From the NCBI RefSeq assembly GCF_010747415.1, contig NZ_JAAGNZ010000008.1, forward strand, positions 1-64,000: a stretch of DNA of 64,000 nt. Direction: 5' to 3'. Origin of the DNA: Spirosoma agri (lineage in GTDB: Bacteria; Bacteroidota; Bacteroidia; Cytophagales; Spirosomataceae). Below, in pieces: positions 9,578-17,335 of this stretch. The position numbers were made by a program, and so were the translations under genes. The notes below the pieces were generated by a model. It saw only the letters and a program-made list of their open reading frames with translations. It was not told the origin of the DNA and ran no database searches. The number at the start of each line of letters is the position of its first letter. The stretch's first letter is position 1.

Positions 9578-10327
9578 TTACAGCGTTAATGATACAGGAG
9601 GTAACTTTACTGATTTGGTGGCCGTGGCGGCCATGTGAGTGGCCTTGTAATCAATAAATCCCTCGTAGAGATGATTCATCGTACCGACTCGATGGGGTGA
9701 GCCCCTGAATTGCCCGATCGTCCGTTTGCATGGGGGATCGTTATGGTTCCAAAGCGTGAGTAGTGAGAAAGGCCGCTCCCGAAGCTGTCGGTCCGGAAAA
9801 GTAGCAGGGAAAAAGCTAATGTCCTTAGGTCCCAGACAGGTTTTACGATACTTGCTTTTGATACGAGCCCGCAGCTCAAAGCCGCCCGACTGGTTGGGTA
9901 ACCCGATGCCGTGGAGTTGCTGAGTGGACTCATTGGTGGGGCAGAAGGTGAGCTGACGCACATAAGGCGTTACTCGGCGTAGCTCAATAGCTCGACTGAC
10001 TAAGTAGGTTGCCAGGGGTATGTATTGTTTGGGATTGGCATAAATCAGTAAGTCCTCATTAGCCAGCAGGGAGTAGGCGGGTAGATGGGTCTGGTTAGTA
10101 AAGCTCGTTGTGGGAGTTGAGTTATTTACGATCGGCTGCCCCAGAAGCTTATTCAGGTAAGCGAGCGCTTGGGAGACATCCGAACAAGGGACTAATCGTT
10201 TGGCCAGTTCAATGATGTTACCCCCCACCCCTTCGCCTTGATCAAACCAGGCCTTGCTATTGGCTGATAGCACAAAGCTGGGCGTGTTCTCCTGACTGAA
10301 AGGAGAACGATACCACTGACGATGCCT
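9578..10327 (-). pseudogene. Truncated CHC2 zinc-finger / toprim primase-like remnant
   Basis: The open frame begins right after a TAG (10328-10330) and has no proper start. Its first residues, WYRSPFSQENTPSFV, continue through KAWFDQGEGVGGNIIELA and match the second half of a CHC2-type zinc-finger domain of mobile-element primases. The preceding residues of the zinc ribbon are missing. A helicase/toprim-linker-like part follows (IYANPKQYIPLATYLVSRAI, then GFELRARIKSKYRKTCLGPKD). Near the end a fragment LYEGFIDY looks like the start of the toprim core, but it runs into unrelated sequence and stops, so the toprim catalytic residues are absent. Genes of this type occur on Bacteroidota plasmids and conjugative elements. 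Sitting 270 bp from the iterons, it is best read as a decayed plasmid primase. Confidence 0.65.
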
Positions 10328-10598
10328 CTACGTTTTAGCGTGTGAAAGTTAACAAGAGCATTTTATTTGTTTCTCTTTAAAGGAAACTCATAATATACTA
10401 GAAGGTTTTTCTATATTGTTTTTTTCAATTTTGTTAAGCTAACCATTCCTATCATTTAGTTGATAACTCTAAATGCGATTGTTTCAATTCAACTTGTTTT
10501 TTTTTGCTTTGACTTGATCGCGCGCGAGACTTGCAGTTGCTTTCTAGTATTTATTATACCCTAATTGTTAGACGTTTACAGAGTTATTTAAAAGGTGA
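10328..10598. other. AT-rich segment beside the iterons
   Basis: Very AT-rich stretch with long T-runs (for example around 10420-10440 and 10498-10506) and a single GC island, GCGCGCG, near 10521. Iteron origins usually have an AT-rich DNA-unwinding element next to the iterons; this segment, or the one at 10793-10930, is a candidate. Confidence 0.4.
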
Positions 10599-10766
10599 AG
10601 GCAACTGGTATACCGCTTAGGCAACTGGTATACCGAATTATAGGCAACCGTAATACTGATGTTAGGCAACCGTAATACCGATGTTAGGCAACCGTAATAC
10701 CGCTTAGGCAACCGCAATACCGAATTATAGGCAACCGTAATACCGCCATAGGCAACCGTAATACTG
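10599..10766 (+). repeat. Iteron array, eight 17-bp direct repeats (plasmid replication origin)
   Basis: Eight copies of AGGCAAC(C/T)GTAATACCG-like units start at 10599, 10619, 10642, 10664, 10686, 10706, 10729 and 10750. The period is 20-23 bp, about two helical turns. The first two copies read AGGCAACTGGTATACCG; the others are nearer AGGCAACCGTAATACCG, with CTG in place of CCG at the end of copies 3 and 8. Direct repeats of this size and phase, next to a Rep_3-type initiator and a DnaA box, are the hallmark of an iteron-controlled plasmid origin. Confidence 0.9.
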
Positions 10767-10783
10767 CGGGTCAAATCTCAATG

Positions 10784-10792
10784 TGTGGATAA
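10784..10792 (-). promoter_or_regulatory. DnaA box
   Basis: TGTGGATAA on the plus strand is the exact complement of the consensus DnaA box TTATCCACA. It lies 17 bp after the last iteron of the main array, where host DnaA is expected to help open the origin. Confidence 0.75.
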
Positions 10793-10931
10793 CTTTAGTA
10801 AGTTTTCAACGGGGATTTTGAAGTATTGCGGGGGTTTCGTAGGGTATTTTATTTCAATTCATTTAGCTAGTGGAAAAAAGTTGACCGCAAGTTGAAGATA
10901 TAACTTATAAGCCTCCTCTAGAAAAGAACTA

Positions 10932-11013
10932 AGGCAACTGGTATACCGCTCGCCCAATGTCCTAAGGCAACTATAATACCGCTATAGATTTGACATAGGC
11001 AACCATAATACTG
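10932..11013 (+). repeat. Second iteron cluster, three copies before rep
   Basis: Iteron-like units start at 10932 (AGGCAACTGGTATACCG, identical to the first array copies), 10965 (AGGCAACTATAATACCG) and 10997 (AGGCAACCATAATACTG). Spacing is wider (33 and 32 bp, about three helical turns) than in the main array. Being close to the rep promoter they probably take part in copy-number control or Rep autoregulation. Confidence 0.8.
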
Positions 11014-11063
11014 AATATATATTGATACTTCTTTTCGAATAAGAGTTTGGTATTTAGCCTGTT

Positions 11064-11096
11064 AATGGCAACTTTCTTATTTATTTGGTTGCCATT
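11064..11096. promoter_or_regulatory. Inverted iteron-like operator at the rep promoter
   Basis: Inverted repeat AATGGCAAC (11064-11072) / GTTGCCATT (11088-11096), 9-bp arms and 15-bp spacer. The arms carry the GGCAAC core of the iterons. A near-consensus -7 element (TTTATTTG, 11080-11087, 7 of 8 positions to TAnnTTTG) lies between the arms. In iteron plasmids Rep dimers commonly bind such an inverted half-iteron to repress rep. This also argues that translation starts downstream at 11134. Confidence 0.6.
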
Positions 11097-11133
11097 GATA
11101 AATGAATTAATTTTAGACGAGACTCTTAAAAAC

Positions 11134-12300
11134 ATGAAACGAGAAGCATCTATTACGGATAAACCTGGGGCTCAGATCAAGATTTTTGAAATTGAGTCTA
11201 CACAGATTCTAAAACTCGCTTCAGTAGTTCAAGAACCACTCGATTTGTTACTGGCGAAGAATAAACATAAACTTTCTGTCATTGATCGCCGTGTTTATTG
11301 GTATATTCTAGCAAAGATGGGTGAGTTACAAACTGCGAATCGGGACGAGCCGTTACCAATTCCAGCGGAGAATCTTATCTTCTCAATCCCTGTTCGAGAT
11401 CTTTACTTAACTAAGCCTGATGCATTATTTTCAGATGAAGATTCAGCTGTTAAGCGCAAATCTAAACAGCGAGGAATTTTAACTAATAAGCTAACCTACT
11501 CAAACTTCGAAGCTATTGCTCAACAATTAATTGAAAAATCGATAATAACCGTTGATCATATGGATATTATCGATCCTACAAAACGTAAAGTTGGAGCTAT
11601 AGCTATTTTCCCTCGCGTATTTTATGAAAATGGACATTTAGAGGTTCATGTCGATCGCCTAATAGTTCCTGCAATGTGTACTCTTGGTAAAGGTTATGCT
11701 AAGTTTAGACGAGAGTCTGCAATGTCGCTTGGTCGCGATTATTCACAAATTTTATATGTACGGCTTTGCCGTTTCTTAGATCTCCACCTATGGCGAGTAA
11801 AAGTTGTCGATCTTAAAGAAATCTTAGAAGCGACCAGCTATGAACGATACTCAAATTTTAAACAAAAAGTACTCACACCATGCATTGAAGAAATCAATCA
11901 ACGAACAGATATACATGTTGAATGCAAGGAAGTGCGAGTGGGTAGAGCAGTTGATACATTGCATTTTTCAATCTATTTAAAGCAAGACAAAACAAATCAA
12001 CAGAATCAAAAACAACTTCGCCAAGAGATAGACACTGATTTACGAGAAAGTATCCTTACATTGAATTTACCGCTACGCCAAGCAAATGTTCAGGCCATTC
12101 TCTCCAAACGTTACACCTTTTCTGTAGTGCAACAAAAGGCAATTCTAGCAGAAGAAACAAAGCTTGATAAATTTATTGAGCTTGACTACAAAATCGTTAA
12201 TGGTCTGCTGAAAATAAAGACAACCCCCACCCGCTATATTGCATCAATTCTCTTCCCGATCAAAACAGGAGATTCTCCGCTTAAATTAACTTTCGAATAG
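11134..12300 (+). CDS. Plasmid replication initiator, RepB / Rep_3 superfamily
   Basis: Replication initiator of 388 residues that should bind the adjacent iterons. It has the layout of Rep_3 proteins: two tandem winged-helix domains. The first covers about residues 15-170, with KLSVIDRRVYWYILAKM and FSIPVRDLYL followed by LTYSNFEAIAQQL. The second covers about 175-300, with GYAKFRRESAMSLGRDYSQI and LYVRLCRFLDLHLWRVKV, then YERYSNFKQKVLTPCIEEIN, the typical initiator motif. ATG 11134 (MKREASITDKPG) is preferred because it follows the operator/promoter. The in-frame ATG at 11065 lies inside the operator and would add a hydrophobic leader unlike this family. The gene is AT-rich compared with the flanks. 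It converges with the partition genes, ending 6 bp from the stop of the small protein gene. Confidence 0.88.
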   Translation: MKREASITDKPGAQIKIFEIESTQILKLASVVQEPLDLLLAKNKHKLSVIDRRVYWYILAKMGELQTANRDEPLPIPAENLIFSIPVRDLYLTKPDALFSDEDSAVKRKSKQRGILTNKLTYSNFEAIAQQLIEKSIITVDHMDIIDPTKRKVGAIAIFPRVFYENGHLEVHVDRLIVPAMCTLGKGYAKFRRESAMSLGRDYSQILYVRLCRFLDLHLWRVKVVDLKEILEATSYERYSNFKQKVLTPCIEEINQRTDIHVECKEVRVGRAVDTLHFSIYLKQDKTNQQNQKQLRQEIDTDLRESILTLNLPLRQANVQAILSKRYTFSVVQQKAILAEETKLDKFIELDYKIVNGLLKIKTTPTRYIASILFPIKTGDSPLKLTFE

Positions 12301-12306
12301 AGGAGA

Positions 12307-12603
12307 TTAAACAGAATATTTCTTGGCTTCACGCTGCATCTTTTCCTCGATGGCTTCGAGCATCCAATCATGTGTTGAAATTCCTAACTTTGGGCTTGCC
12401 AGCTTTCGTGGGCGTTTTGCCCTTAATTCTTCAATCTTTTTTAAAACGCCAGAAGTCAGACGTAAGTTGAAAAACTTAACGGTATTCTCGTCATCAGGCG
12501 ATTTTTCTACCTTCTTGGTGGTTGATCCCCCTTTATTTATAACAGCCTCTATTTCAGCCTCAGTAGCGGCTTTCTTACGCGGTGGTGGAAGTGTTGTGGC
12601 CAT
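12307..12603 (-). CDS. Small ParA partner, probable ribbon-helix-helix DNA-binding protein
   Basis: Protein of 98 residues directly after parA and overlapping its 3' end by 29 bp, so the two are co-translated. A charged, flexible N-terminal third precedes a segment that reads as strand-helix-helix (KFFNLRLTS, then GVLKKIEELRAKRP, then STHDWMLEAIEEKMQREA), which fits a ribbon-helix-helix or similar centromere-binding fold. No specific family is recognised. By position it should be the ParB-like adaptor that binds the partition site and stimulates ParA. An alternative in-frame ATG at 12627 would add eight residues; the start at 12603 (MATTLPPP) is chosen as it gives the smaller overlap. Confidence 0.65.
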   Translation of the reverse strand: MATTLPPPRKKAATEAEIEAVINKGGSTTKKVEKSPDDENTVKFFNLRLTSGVLKKIEELRAKRPRKLASPKLGISTHDWMLEAIEEKMQREAKKYSV

Positions 12604-13237
12604 ATAGTACATGGTTAAAGAGTTCATTTATTTCAGCGACAGCTTTTAAATCAGGCATTTCTGTTTCGAAGACAGCAAGCCCTACCCCTGCTGCATTACT
12701 AAATGCTTTACGATTACAAATGAGGTAAGGCAAAAAAATCAATTGCTCGAAACCAGCCAGCGCCTGAGAAACCTCCCGATTGTCTGCACTTTTGATATCA
12801 GCTCGGCTTAAGAATGCATAAGGAATTAGCGGTTCAGTGCGAATAGCTTGAATTTCATCGATTATCTCAAGGACCTTACTTATCGTCCATAAATCAAAGC
12901 TACGGGGTACAAAAGGGATCATAGCAACATCGGCCACTGAAAGCGCTGCGCGCTGACTGGTGGTGTCCCTACCCCCGGTGTCGATCACGATATGATCGTA
13001 CTTTGAACGCATGCTCTCGACCTGCTTCCTCAAGTTTGCCCCTGTCATATTTACGAGCGTAAATCCAGTGTTACCTAGGGTTTGCTCCCGCCATGCTGTA
13101 AAGTCGGAAGCTGTCTCTTGTTCATCACCATCAACAAGTAGCACATCGTGTCCTTCCTTGGCTAGCCATGCGGCAAAATTGACGGCCAAAGTGCTTTTAC
13201 CAACTCCACCCTTAATCGAATTAAAAGAGATCACCAC
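12575..13237 (-). CDS. parA: ParA-family partition ATPase
   Basis: Walker-type ATPase of 220 residues. It has the deviant Walker A motif KGGVGKST (residues 9-16), A' motif VDGDEQETA near residue 36, and Walker B-like DHIVIDTGGRD near residue 85. It lacks an N-terminal helix-turn-helix, so it is the short type (type Ib-like or VirC1/Soj-like plasmid ParA). It should form ATP-dependent patches on the nucleoid that move plasmid copies apart. The start must be GTG at 13237 or the next GTG, because a stop codon directly precedes the first. The large palindrome and ATTCAAT repeats upstream (13264-13396) are the likely partition or operator sites. Divergence from the rep/iteron block is avoided: par and rep genes converge. 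Confidence 0.9.
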   Translation of the reverse strand: MVISFNSIKGGVGKSTLAVNFAAWLAKEGHDVLLVDGDEQETASDFTAWREQTLGNTGFTLVNMTGANLRKQVESMRSKYDHIVIDTGGRDTTSQRAALSVADVAMIPFVPRSFDLWTISKVLEIIDEIQAIRTEPLIPYAFLSRADIKSADNREVSQALAGFEQLIFLPYLICNRKAFSNAAGVGLAVFETEMPDLKAVAEINELFNHVLYGHNTSTTA

Positions 13238-13263
13238 TTAGATCGGGATTTAGATTGCTATTC

Positions 13264-13295
13264 GATTCAATAAAGGTATAAAAGTAGATTCAATA
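13264..13295. repeat. Paired GATTCAATA direct repeats upstream of parA
   Basis: GATTCAATA occurs at 13264-13272 and 13287-13295, 23 bp apart. The core ATTCAAT recurs in both arms of the palindrome that follows (inverted at 13322-13328, direct at 13387-13393), giving four copies in 130 bp. Such phased repeats suit binding sites for the small partition protein. Confidence 0.5.
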
Positions 13296-13318
13296 TCCTA
13301 CTTATTCCAGTTAAATTT

Positions 13319-13396
13319 TACATTGAATATCAATCTGGTTTCGCACCTAAAAATAGATCTATTTTTAGGTGCGAAACCAGATTGATATTCAATGTA
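13319..13396. repeat. 78-bp perfect palindrome, candidate partition site
   Basis: The two 39-bp arms are exact reverse complements with no spacer; the centre is AGATCT at 13355-13360. It lies 82 bp upstream of the parA start and contains the ATTCAAT motif in each arm. A perfect palindrome of this length is rare because it can form cruciforms and is unstable; its maintenance suggests function, for example a plasmid centromere or an operator. Confidence 0.85.
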
Positions 13397-13445
13397 TTAT
13401 AAATCTATTAATAGGTTTATAATACGATGTAGATTTAGATCTAAA
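13396..13445. repeat. Two further small palindromes
   Basis: 13396-13423 is a 28-bp palindrome with one mismatched pair, centred on CTATTAATAG. 13434-13445 is the perfect 12-bp palindrome TTTAGATCTAAA, which shares the AGATCT centre of the large palindrome. Confidence 0.55.
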
Positions 13446-14304
13446 ACTCTATTAAAAATGCTTGTGCAGACGACTGATATTAAATAATTTAAAGAATAAG
13501 TGATGTGATTTATCCATACACTTGTAACCTCAGCTAAATCACTTCAGCCAATTCATGTAAGCAAACGTTCGCTCGAACGGCTACTACATAAAATCTCAAC
13601 AGCTCACTCTTCCAAAAGAAAACTAAACAACTTTTTAAGCCAACAAGTATAGGTATGGCTAACTAAAATTTTGGCTATTTGCCCATATAACCAGCCAAAC
13701 GAGCTAACACGGCACAAGTTACTATGTTGTCATGCTGATTGGAGATATGGACGTTTAACTGAACGGTTTGGGTAGCTGATCATGACCTATTCAGTCAATG
13801 AACAAAAGTGGCCTTTTTGTGAACGATCACGAAGGAACTAATCTATATAAATAAATCAACTATTGTAAGTTACAATTCGAAAGTCGATTCGTTGCCTGGC
13901 TATTGACCCAACAAATTGAAGAGGTCAATATCGACAAAAAGATCTCTTTTCACTTCTTTCCGGCTCTATGCATACCTGTCTGCTCCAAGCTATGCACGCG
14001 ACTAGTTGGACGCTGTATAGTGGGTAAATCTATAGGCATTTACCTGTTGTACTCGATCTTGCTATAGGGGGGGTATTCGTATACTACATCGACTAACACG
14101 TTGATAAATGCATTATGCTCACTGGCTGGTCAGAAAGTATTATGTACGGGTAATCTGGTCTATCGTCTGCCGAGCGGATACCTCAACGGCCGTTAGTAAA
14201 CCCCATTCCGTTAGAGCGGTTCTGCTTTGTTCGTACGACCCTCTTTTCACTAACGATCAACCACAAACTGTAAGCATACGAATGACCTCTCCATGGCTAT
14301 CTGT
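13446..14304. other. Intergenic stretch without a supported gene
   Basis: About 860 bp with only short, unconvincing frames. Composition shifts from AT-rich beside the replicon to that of the flank near 14200, so this probably contains the boundary of the replicon module. No insertion-sequence ends or target-site duplication could be recognised. Confidence 0.5.
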
Positions 14305-14616
14305 CTAGCATTCTATCAACATTTCCAGTAGGGCAAAACTTAGACTTTTACCGTGTGTATCCATGGTGAGCGATGTTGTCACCCCACCCGTCAGCGCCTG
14401 CTGGCAAACGAACTGAAGCGCGGGCAGGTTGGGCAATTCGTACCGGGTGATCTCGCCCGCTACAATATCGGCCAGATGCCGTTTGACGGCCTCCGCCGTA
14501 ACCTGAGTGCAGAGTAGGGGATAGTCGTCGGCGTTATAGGGAATGAGCGAGAGCGTCAGCGTATTGCCTTTGTCACCCGCCCGGCTGTGGGCAATGTCGT
14601 AGAGCTTGGTAATCAT
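14305..14616 (-). CDS. AtuA-like C-terminal (ferredoxin-fold) protein
   Basis: Protein of 103 residues matching the separate C-terminal domain that accompanies AtuA proteins. The characteristic N-terminal signature is LYDIAHSRAGDKGNT, followed by SLIPYNADDYPLL and a C-terminal LTGGVTTSLTMDTHGKSLS. In many species this domain is fused to AtuA (DUF1446); here it is a separate gene whose start overlaps the AtuA stop by 4 bp. The two products should form one complex in the cytoplasm. The exact reaction is not known; AtuA-type proteins are linked to acyclic terpene and other branched carboxylate catabolism. Confidence 0.88.
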   Translation of the reverse strand: MITKLYDIAHSRAGDKGNTLTLSLIPYNADDYPLLCTQVTAEAVKRHLADIVAGEITRYELPNLPALQFVCQQALTGGVTTSLTMDTHGKSLSFALLEMLIEC

Positions 14617-15935
14617 GCATGAAATAGCGTTACCTGTGGCACTAATTGGTTGCGGTCGATGAACGTCGAGATAATGCCCACCAATTCATGAATGTATTTG
14701 CGGGCGCCCCCCCCACCAGCGGGTCCGTTCGTGTAGAGGGCTTCGACTTCTTCGCCAACCAAAGCCGCCTGTTGCGCGGTGGTTGCTTTTCCGGCTATGC
14801 GGAGCCGAATTTCGTAAGGGTCGGAGTCTTGACCAAAACTGGTTCGGTGCACCGACGTGCTACCAATGTAGTCGATTCGTAGATCGGTAAACCGGTCCTG
14901 TAGCCGCTCCCGGATAATGGATCCGGCCAGTTTTGCGCGGCCGAGGGCGTTTGAACCGGCGTACGAAATTTCGCCTTCGCCGATAAAGCCAGCTTCGTAA
15001 CCCACGCTCACTTTGAGGGTATCGGGTCGGGGACGTCCCCGACCACCCGAAGCCTGGACTTGGTTTGGTCCAATTTCTGATAACTGCACCTGCGTAAAGT
15101 CAGCCACTACATCGGGCGTGATATAGCGGCTGGGGTCCATCACTTCATAGAGCAGTTGCTCTTTGGCGGTTGCCAGATTCAGTATACCCCCTGTACCGGT
15201 TACTTTACCGAAAATAGCCGTACCATCCGGCGACACATCGGCGAAAGGGTGGCCCAGATGCGCCATATCGGGTACGTCTTTGCGGCCCGGATCGGCGAAG
15301 TACCCACCCGTGAGTTGCCCCGCGCATTCCAGCAAATGACCAATAACGGTACCTTGTCCCAACTGGTTGCAATCGTCCGTCGACCAGCCGAATTCGTGAA
15401 CTAGCGGAGCCAGAAAGAGGGATGGGTCGGCCACGCGGCCCGTAATAATAATATCGGCAGAAGTCGCCAGCGCCGGTAAAATGGCATCGACGCCCATGTA
15501 GGCATTGGCCGAAAGAAGCGGCCCCGAATCGGATAACGGCTTTCCCGTTTCCAGGGCTGTTTCGCTACCCGAAAGTAGGCCGAACACATCGTCGCCGGTG
15601 ACAGCCACTACCGTTACCGGGAGCGATAACCGTTGCGCAATTTCAATAATTTTTTGGGCAGCCGCCAGCGGATTAGCCGCACCCATGTTGGTGATCAGGC
15701 GGACCTTCTTTTCTGAAAGGTGCGGCAACAGGCTTTCAATTCGTCGTTCCAGCAGGGGATCGTAGCCCAACGTAGCATCCTGTCGTTTTCGTTTCTGCGC
15801 CAGCGCAATGGTGCGTTCAGCCAGGCATTCCAGCACCAGATAATCTAACCCACCTTGCTGAACCAGCACGAGAGCTGGTTCGAGCCGGTCGCCGGAAAAG
15901 CCAGCCCCGCACCCAATGCGAATAGACGTTTTCAT
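14613..15935 (-). CDS. AtuA-family (DUF1446) acyclic terpene utilisation-like protein
   Basis: Cytoplasmic protein of 440 residues. It begins at ATG 15935 (MKTSIRIGCGAGFSGDRLEPAL), whose GCGAGFSGDR signature is typical of AtuA/DUF1446; an earlier in-frame start would overlap the transporter gene deeply. Other family-like segments are RLITNMGAANPLAAA, DIIITGRVADPSLFL and ECAGQLTGGYFADPG. Atu genes of pseudomonads serve citronellol/geraniol breakdown, but AtuA itself has no agreed enzyme activity and DUF1446 proteins occur in many carboxylate pathways. The gene overlaps both neighbours by 4 bp (CitMHS upstream, AtuA C-domain downstream), so the three form one translationally coupled unit. Confidence 0.88.
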   Translation of the reverse strand: MKTSIRIGCGAGFSGDRLEPALVLVQQGGLDYLVLECLAERTIALAQKRKRQDATLGYDPLLERRIESLLPHLSEKKVRLITNMGAANPLAAAQKIIEIAQRLSLPVTVVAVTGDDVFGLLSGSETALETGKPLSDSGPLLSANAYMGVDAILPALATSADIIITGRVADPSLFLAPLVHEFGWSTDDCNQLGQGTVIGHLLECAGQLTGGYFADPGRKDVPDMAHLGHPFADVSPDGTAIFGKVTGTGGILNLATAKEQLLYEVMDPSRYITPDVVADFTQVQLSEIGPNQVQASGGRGRPRPDTLKVSVGYEAGFIGEGEISYAGSNALGRAKLAGSIIRERLQDRFTDLRIDYIGSTSVHRTSFGQDSDPYEIRLRIAGKATTAQQAALVGEEVEALYTNGPAGGGGARKYIHELVGIISTFIDRNQLVPQVTLFHA

Positions 15936-17227
15936 AAATGAATGGAGCCGGTTAAGAGGGCCGCCAGTGTCATCACTACCGTCGTGCCGAAGGCCCATTT
16001 AAGAATAAACTTTTGATGATCCCCCAAATCGACTTCAGCCAGACCCACCAGCAGGAACGTCGAAGCCGTCAACGGACTTACCGGAAAACCGACTGTCATT
16101 TGGCCTAATAAAGCCGCTCGCCCGATTTCCAGCGGGTCGATGCCAAATTGCATGGCGGTCTGGCTCAGGATCGGTACAACCCCGAAATAATAAGCGTCTG
16201 GTGTAAAAAGCAGACTCGCAGGCATGCTCGTGAGGGCTGTCAGGGTAGGTAGCCAGGCCGCGTGTTGCTGGGGAATCAGCGAAATAAGGGAGGTTGCCAT
16301 GGCGTCGATCATTTTGGAACCGGTTAGAATTCCTGAGAAGACACCGGCTGCAAAGATCATACTCGACACCATGAAAATATTGTTGCCGTGGCTTCGGAGC
16401 ACTTTCTGCTGATCGGGTAAGCGGGGATAATTGATCAACAGCGCGACAACCGCGGCTGAAATGAACAACGCCGGTGCGGGTACCCAGCCTTTCATGAGTA
16501 TTGTGATGAGACCAATAGTCAGCACAGCATTGACCCAGAAAAGATTCGGGCGACGGAACTGTCGTTGCTCATCGGTTAGATTTTCGTGATGAATATAACG
16601 CAGTTCACTAATGCCCAGCCGTTTTCGCTCGTTCAATCCAAACCAGTAAGCCACAAAAAGTACCCAGAAAATGCCCGCTATAATCGCCGGAATATTCGGG
16701 TTGAACAATTGAGGAGCATCGGTTTTTAGCGTCGAGATAGCCCTTGCCGAGGTGCCGGACCAGGGCACAAGGTGCATCGGGCCTACGCTCAGCGCGACGA
16801 TCCCCGGCAGGATCAATCGATTAATCTTCAGTTGTTTGTAGATAGGTAAAAAAGCGGACATGACGATCATGAACGTGGCTGTTCCATCACCGTCGAGGTG
16901 GACGATCATGGTCAATACCGCCGTTCCTAGAATGACTTTCAGCGGATCGCCTTTCACAAAACGGATGATGGCCGCAATGATGGGGTCGAACAGCCCGACA
17001 TCGAGCATCATCCCGAAATACAGCACGGCAAACATGAGCAGAATACCCGTTGGTGCTACCTGTTTGATCCCGGCCAGAATCATCTCGCCTAATTCGTTTG
17101 GACCAAATCCGGCCAAAAAGCCCATGAAGACCGGTACCAGCACCAGCGCCGTTATAACGGACAGACGCTTGGTGATGATCAGCACCAAAAAAATGGTAAT
17201 GGTGGCAAAGCCAACTAGGGAAAGCAT
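15932..17227 (-). CDS. CitMHS-family carboxylate (citrate-like) transporter
   Basis: Polytopic membrane protein of 431 residues with about 12 predicted hydrophobic segments. It carries the CitMHS/ion-transporter signature VHLDGDGTATFMIV near residue 110 and GPMHLVPWSGTSARA near residue 150. The family contains metal-citrate:proton symporters such as Bacillus CitM/CitH, but members also carry other di- and tricarboxylates. Coupling with AtuA and AtuA-C suggests that it imports the substrate of that pathway, which may not be citrate. Its stop overlaps the AtuA start by 4 bp. Confidence 0.88.
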   Translation of the reverse strand: MLSLVGFATITIFLVLIITKRLSVITALVLVPVFMGFLAGFGPNELGEMILAGIKQVAPTGILLMFAVLYFGMMLDVGLFDPIIAAIIRFVKGDPLKVILGTAVLTMIVHLDGDGTATFMIVMSAFLPIYKQLKINRLILPGIVALSVGPMHLVPWSGTSARAISTLKTDAPQLFNPNIPAIIAGIFWVLFVAYWFGLNERKRLGISELRYIHHENLTDEQRQFRRPNLFWVNAVLTIGLITILMKGWVPAPALFISAAVVALLINYPRLPDQQKVLRSHGNNIFMVSSMIFAAGVFSGILTGSKMIDAMATSLISLIPQQHAAWLPTLTALTSMPASLLFTPDAYYFGVVPILSQTAMQFGIDPLEIGRAALLGQMTVGFPVSPLTASTFLLVGLAEVDLGDHQKFILKWAFGTTVVMTLAALLTGSIHL

Positions 17228-17265
17228 AGGGCAGGGCGTTTTTTCTGGCAGGATTAACCGTTGGA

Positions 17266-17277
17266 CCGACGCGTCGG
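17266..17277. promoter_or_regulatory. 12-bp palindrome between transporter and carboxylesterase genes
   Basis: Perfect palindrome CCGACGCGTCGG in the 108-bp spacer, 39 bp upstream of the CitMHS start. Possible operator; no regulator is encoded nearby. Confidence 0.3.
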
Positions 17278-17335
17278 ATAAGACAAGCTTTTTTTAGGCG
17301 GCAGATATCGGGCTGTTGATCTGGTCCTTACTTTT

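Noticed and set aside
10568-10774. Minus-strand reading frame of 68 codons through the repeat array
   Set aside because: It is a by-product of the iterons: its protein is only the translated 17-bp repeat.
10599-11013. CRISPR array
   Set aside because: Repeats are 17 bp with 3-6 bp spacers in the main array and no cas genes; iterons explain them.
11047-11133. Extended N-terminus for the Rep protein
   Set aside because: The extension is hydrophobic, starts from TTG or from an ATG inside the operator, and is unlike Rep_3 proteins.
13319-13396. Palindrome as a transcription terminator
   Set aside because: It lies upstream of parA with no gene ending next to it and no U-tract; also far longer than intrinsic terminators.
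14108-14308. Small plus-strand frame near the AtuA-C gene
   Set aside because: No similarity, no signal or promoter, and it runs against the 3' end of a well supported gene.
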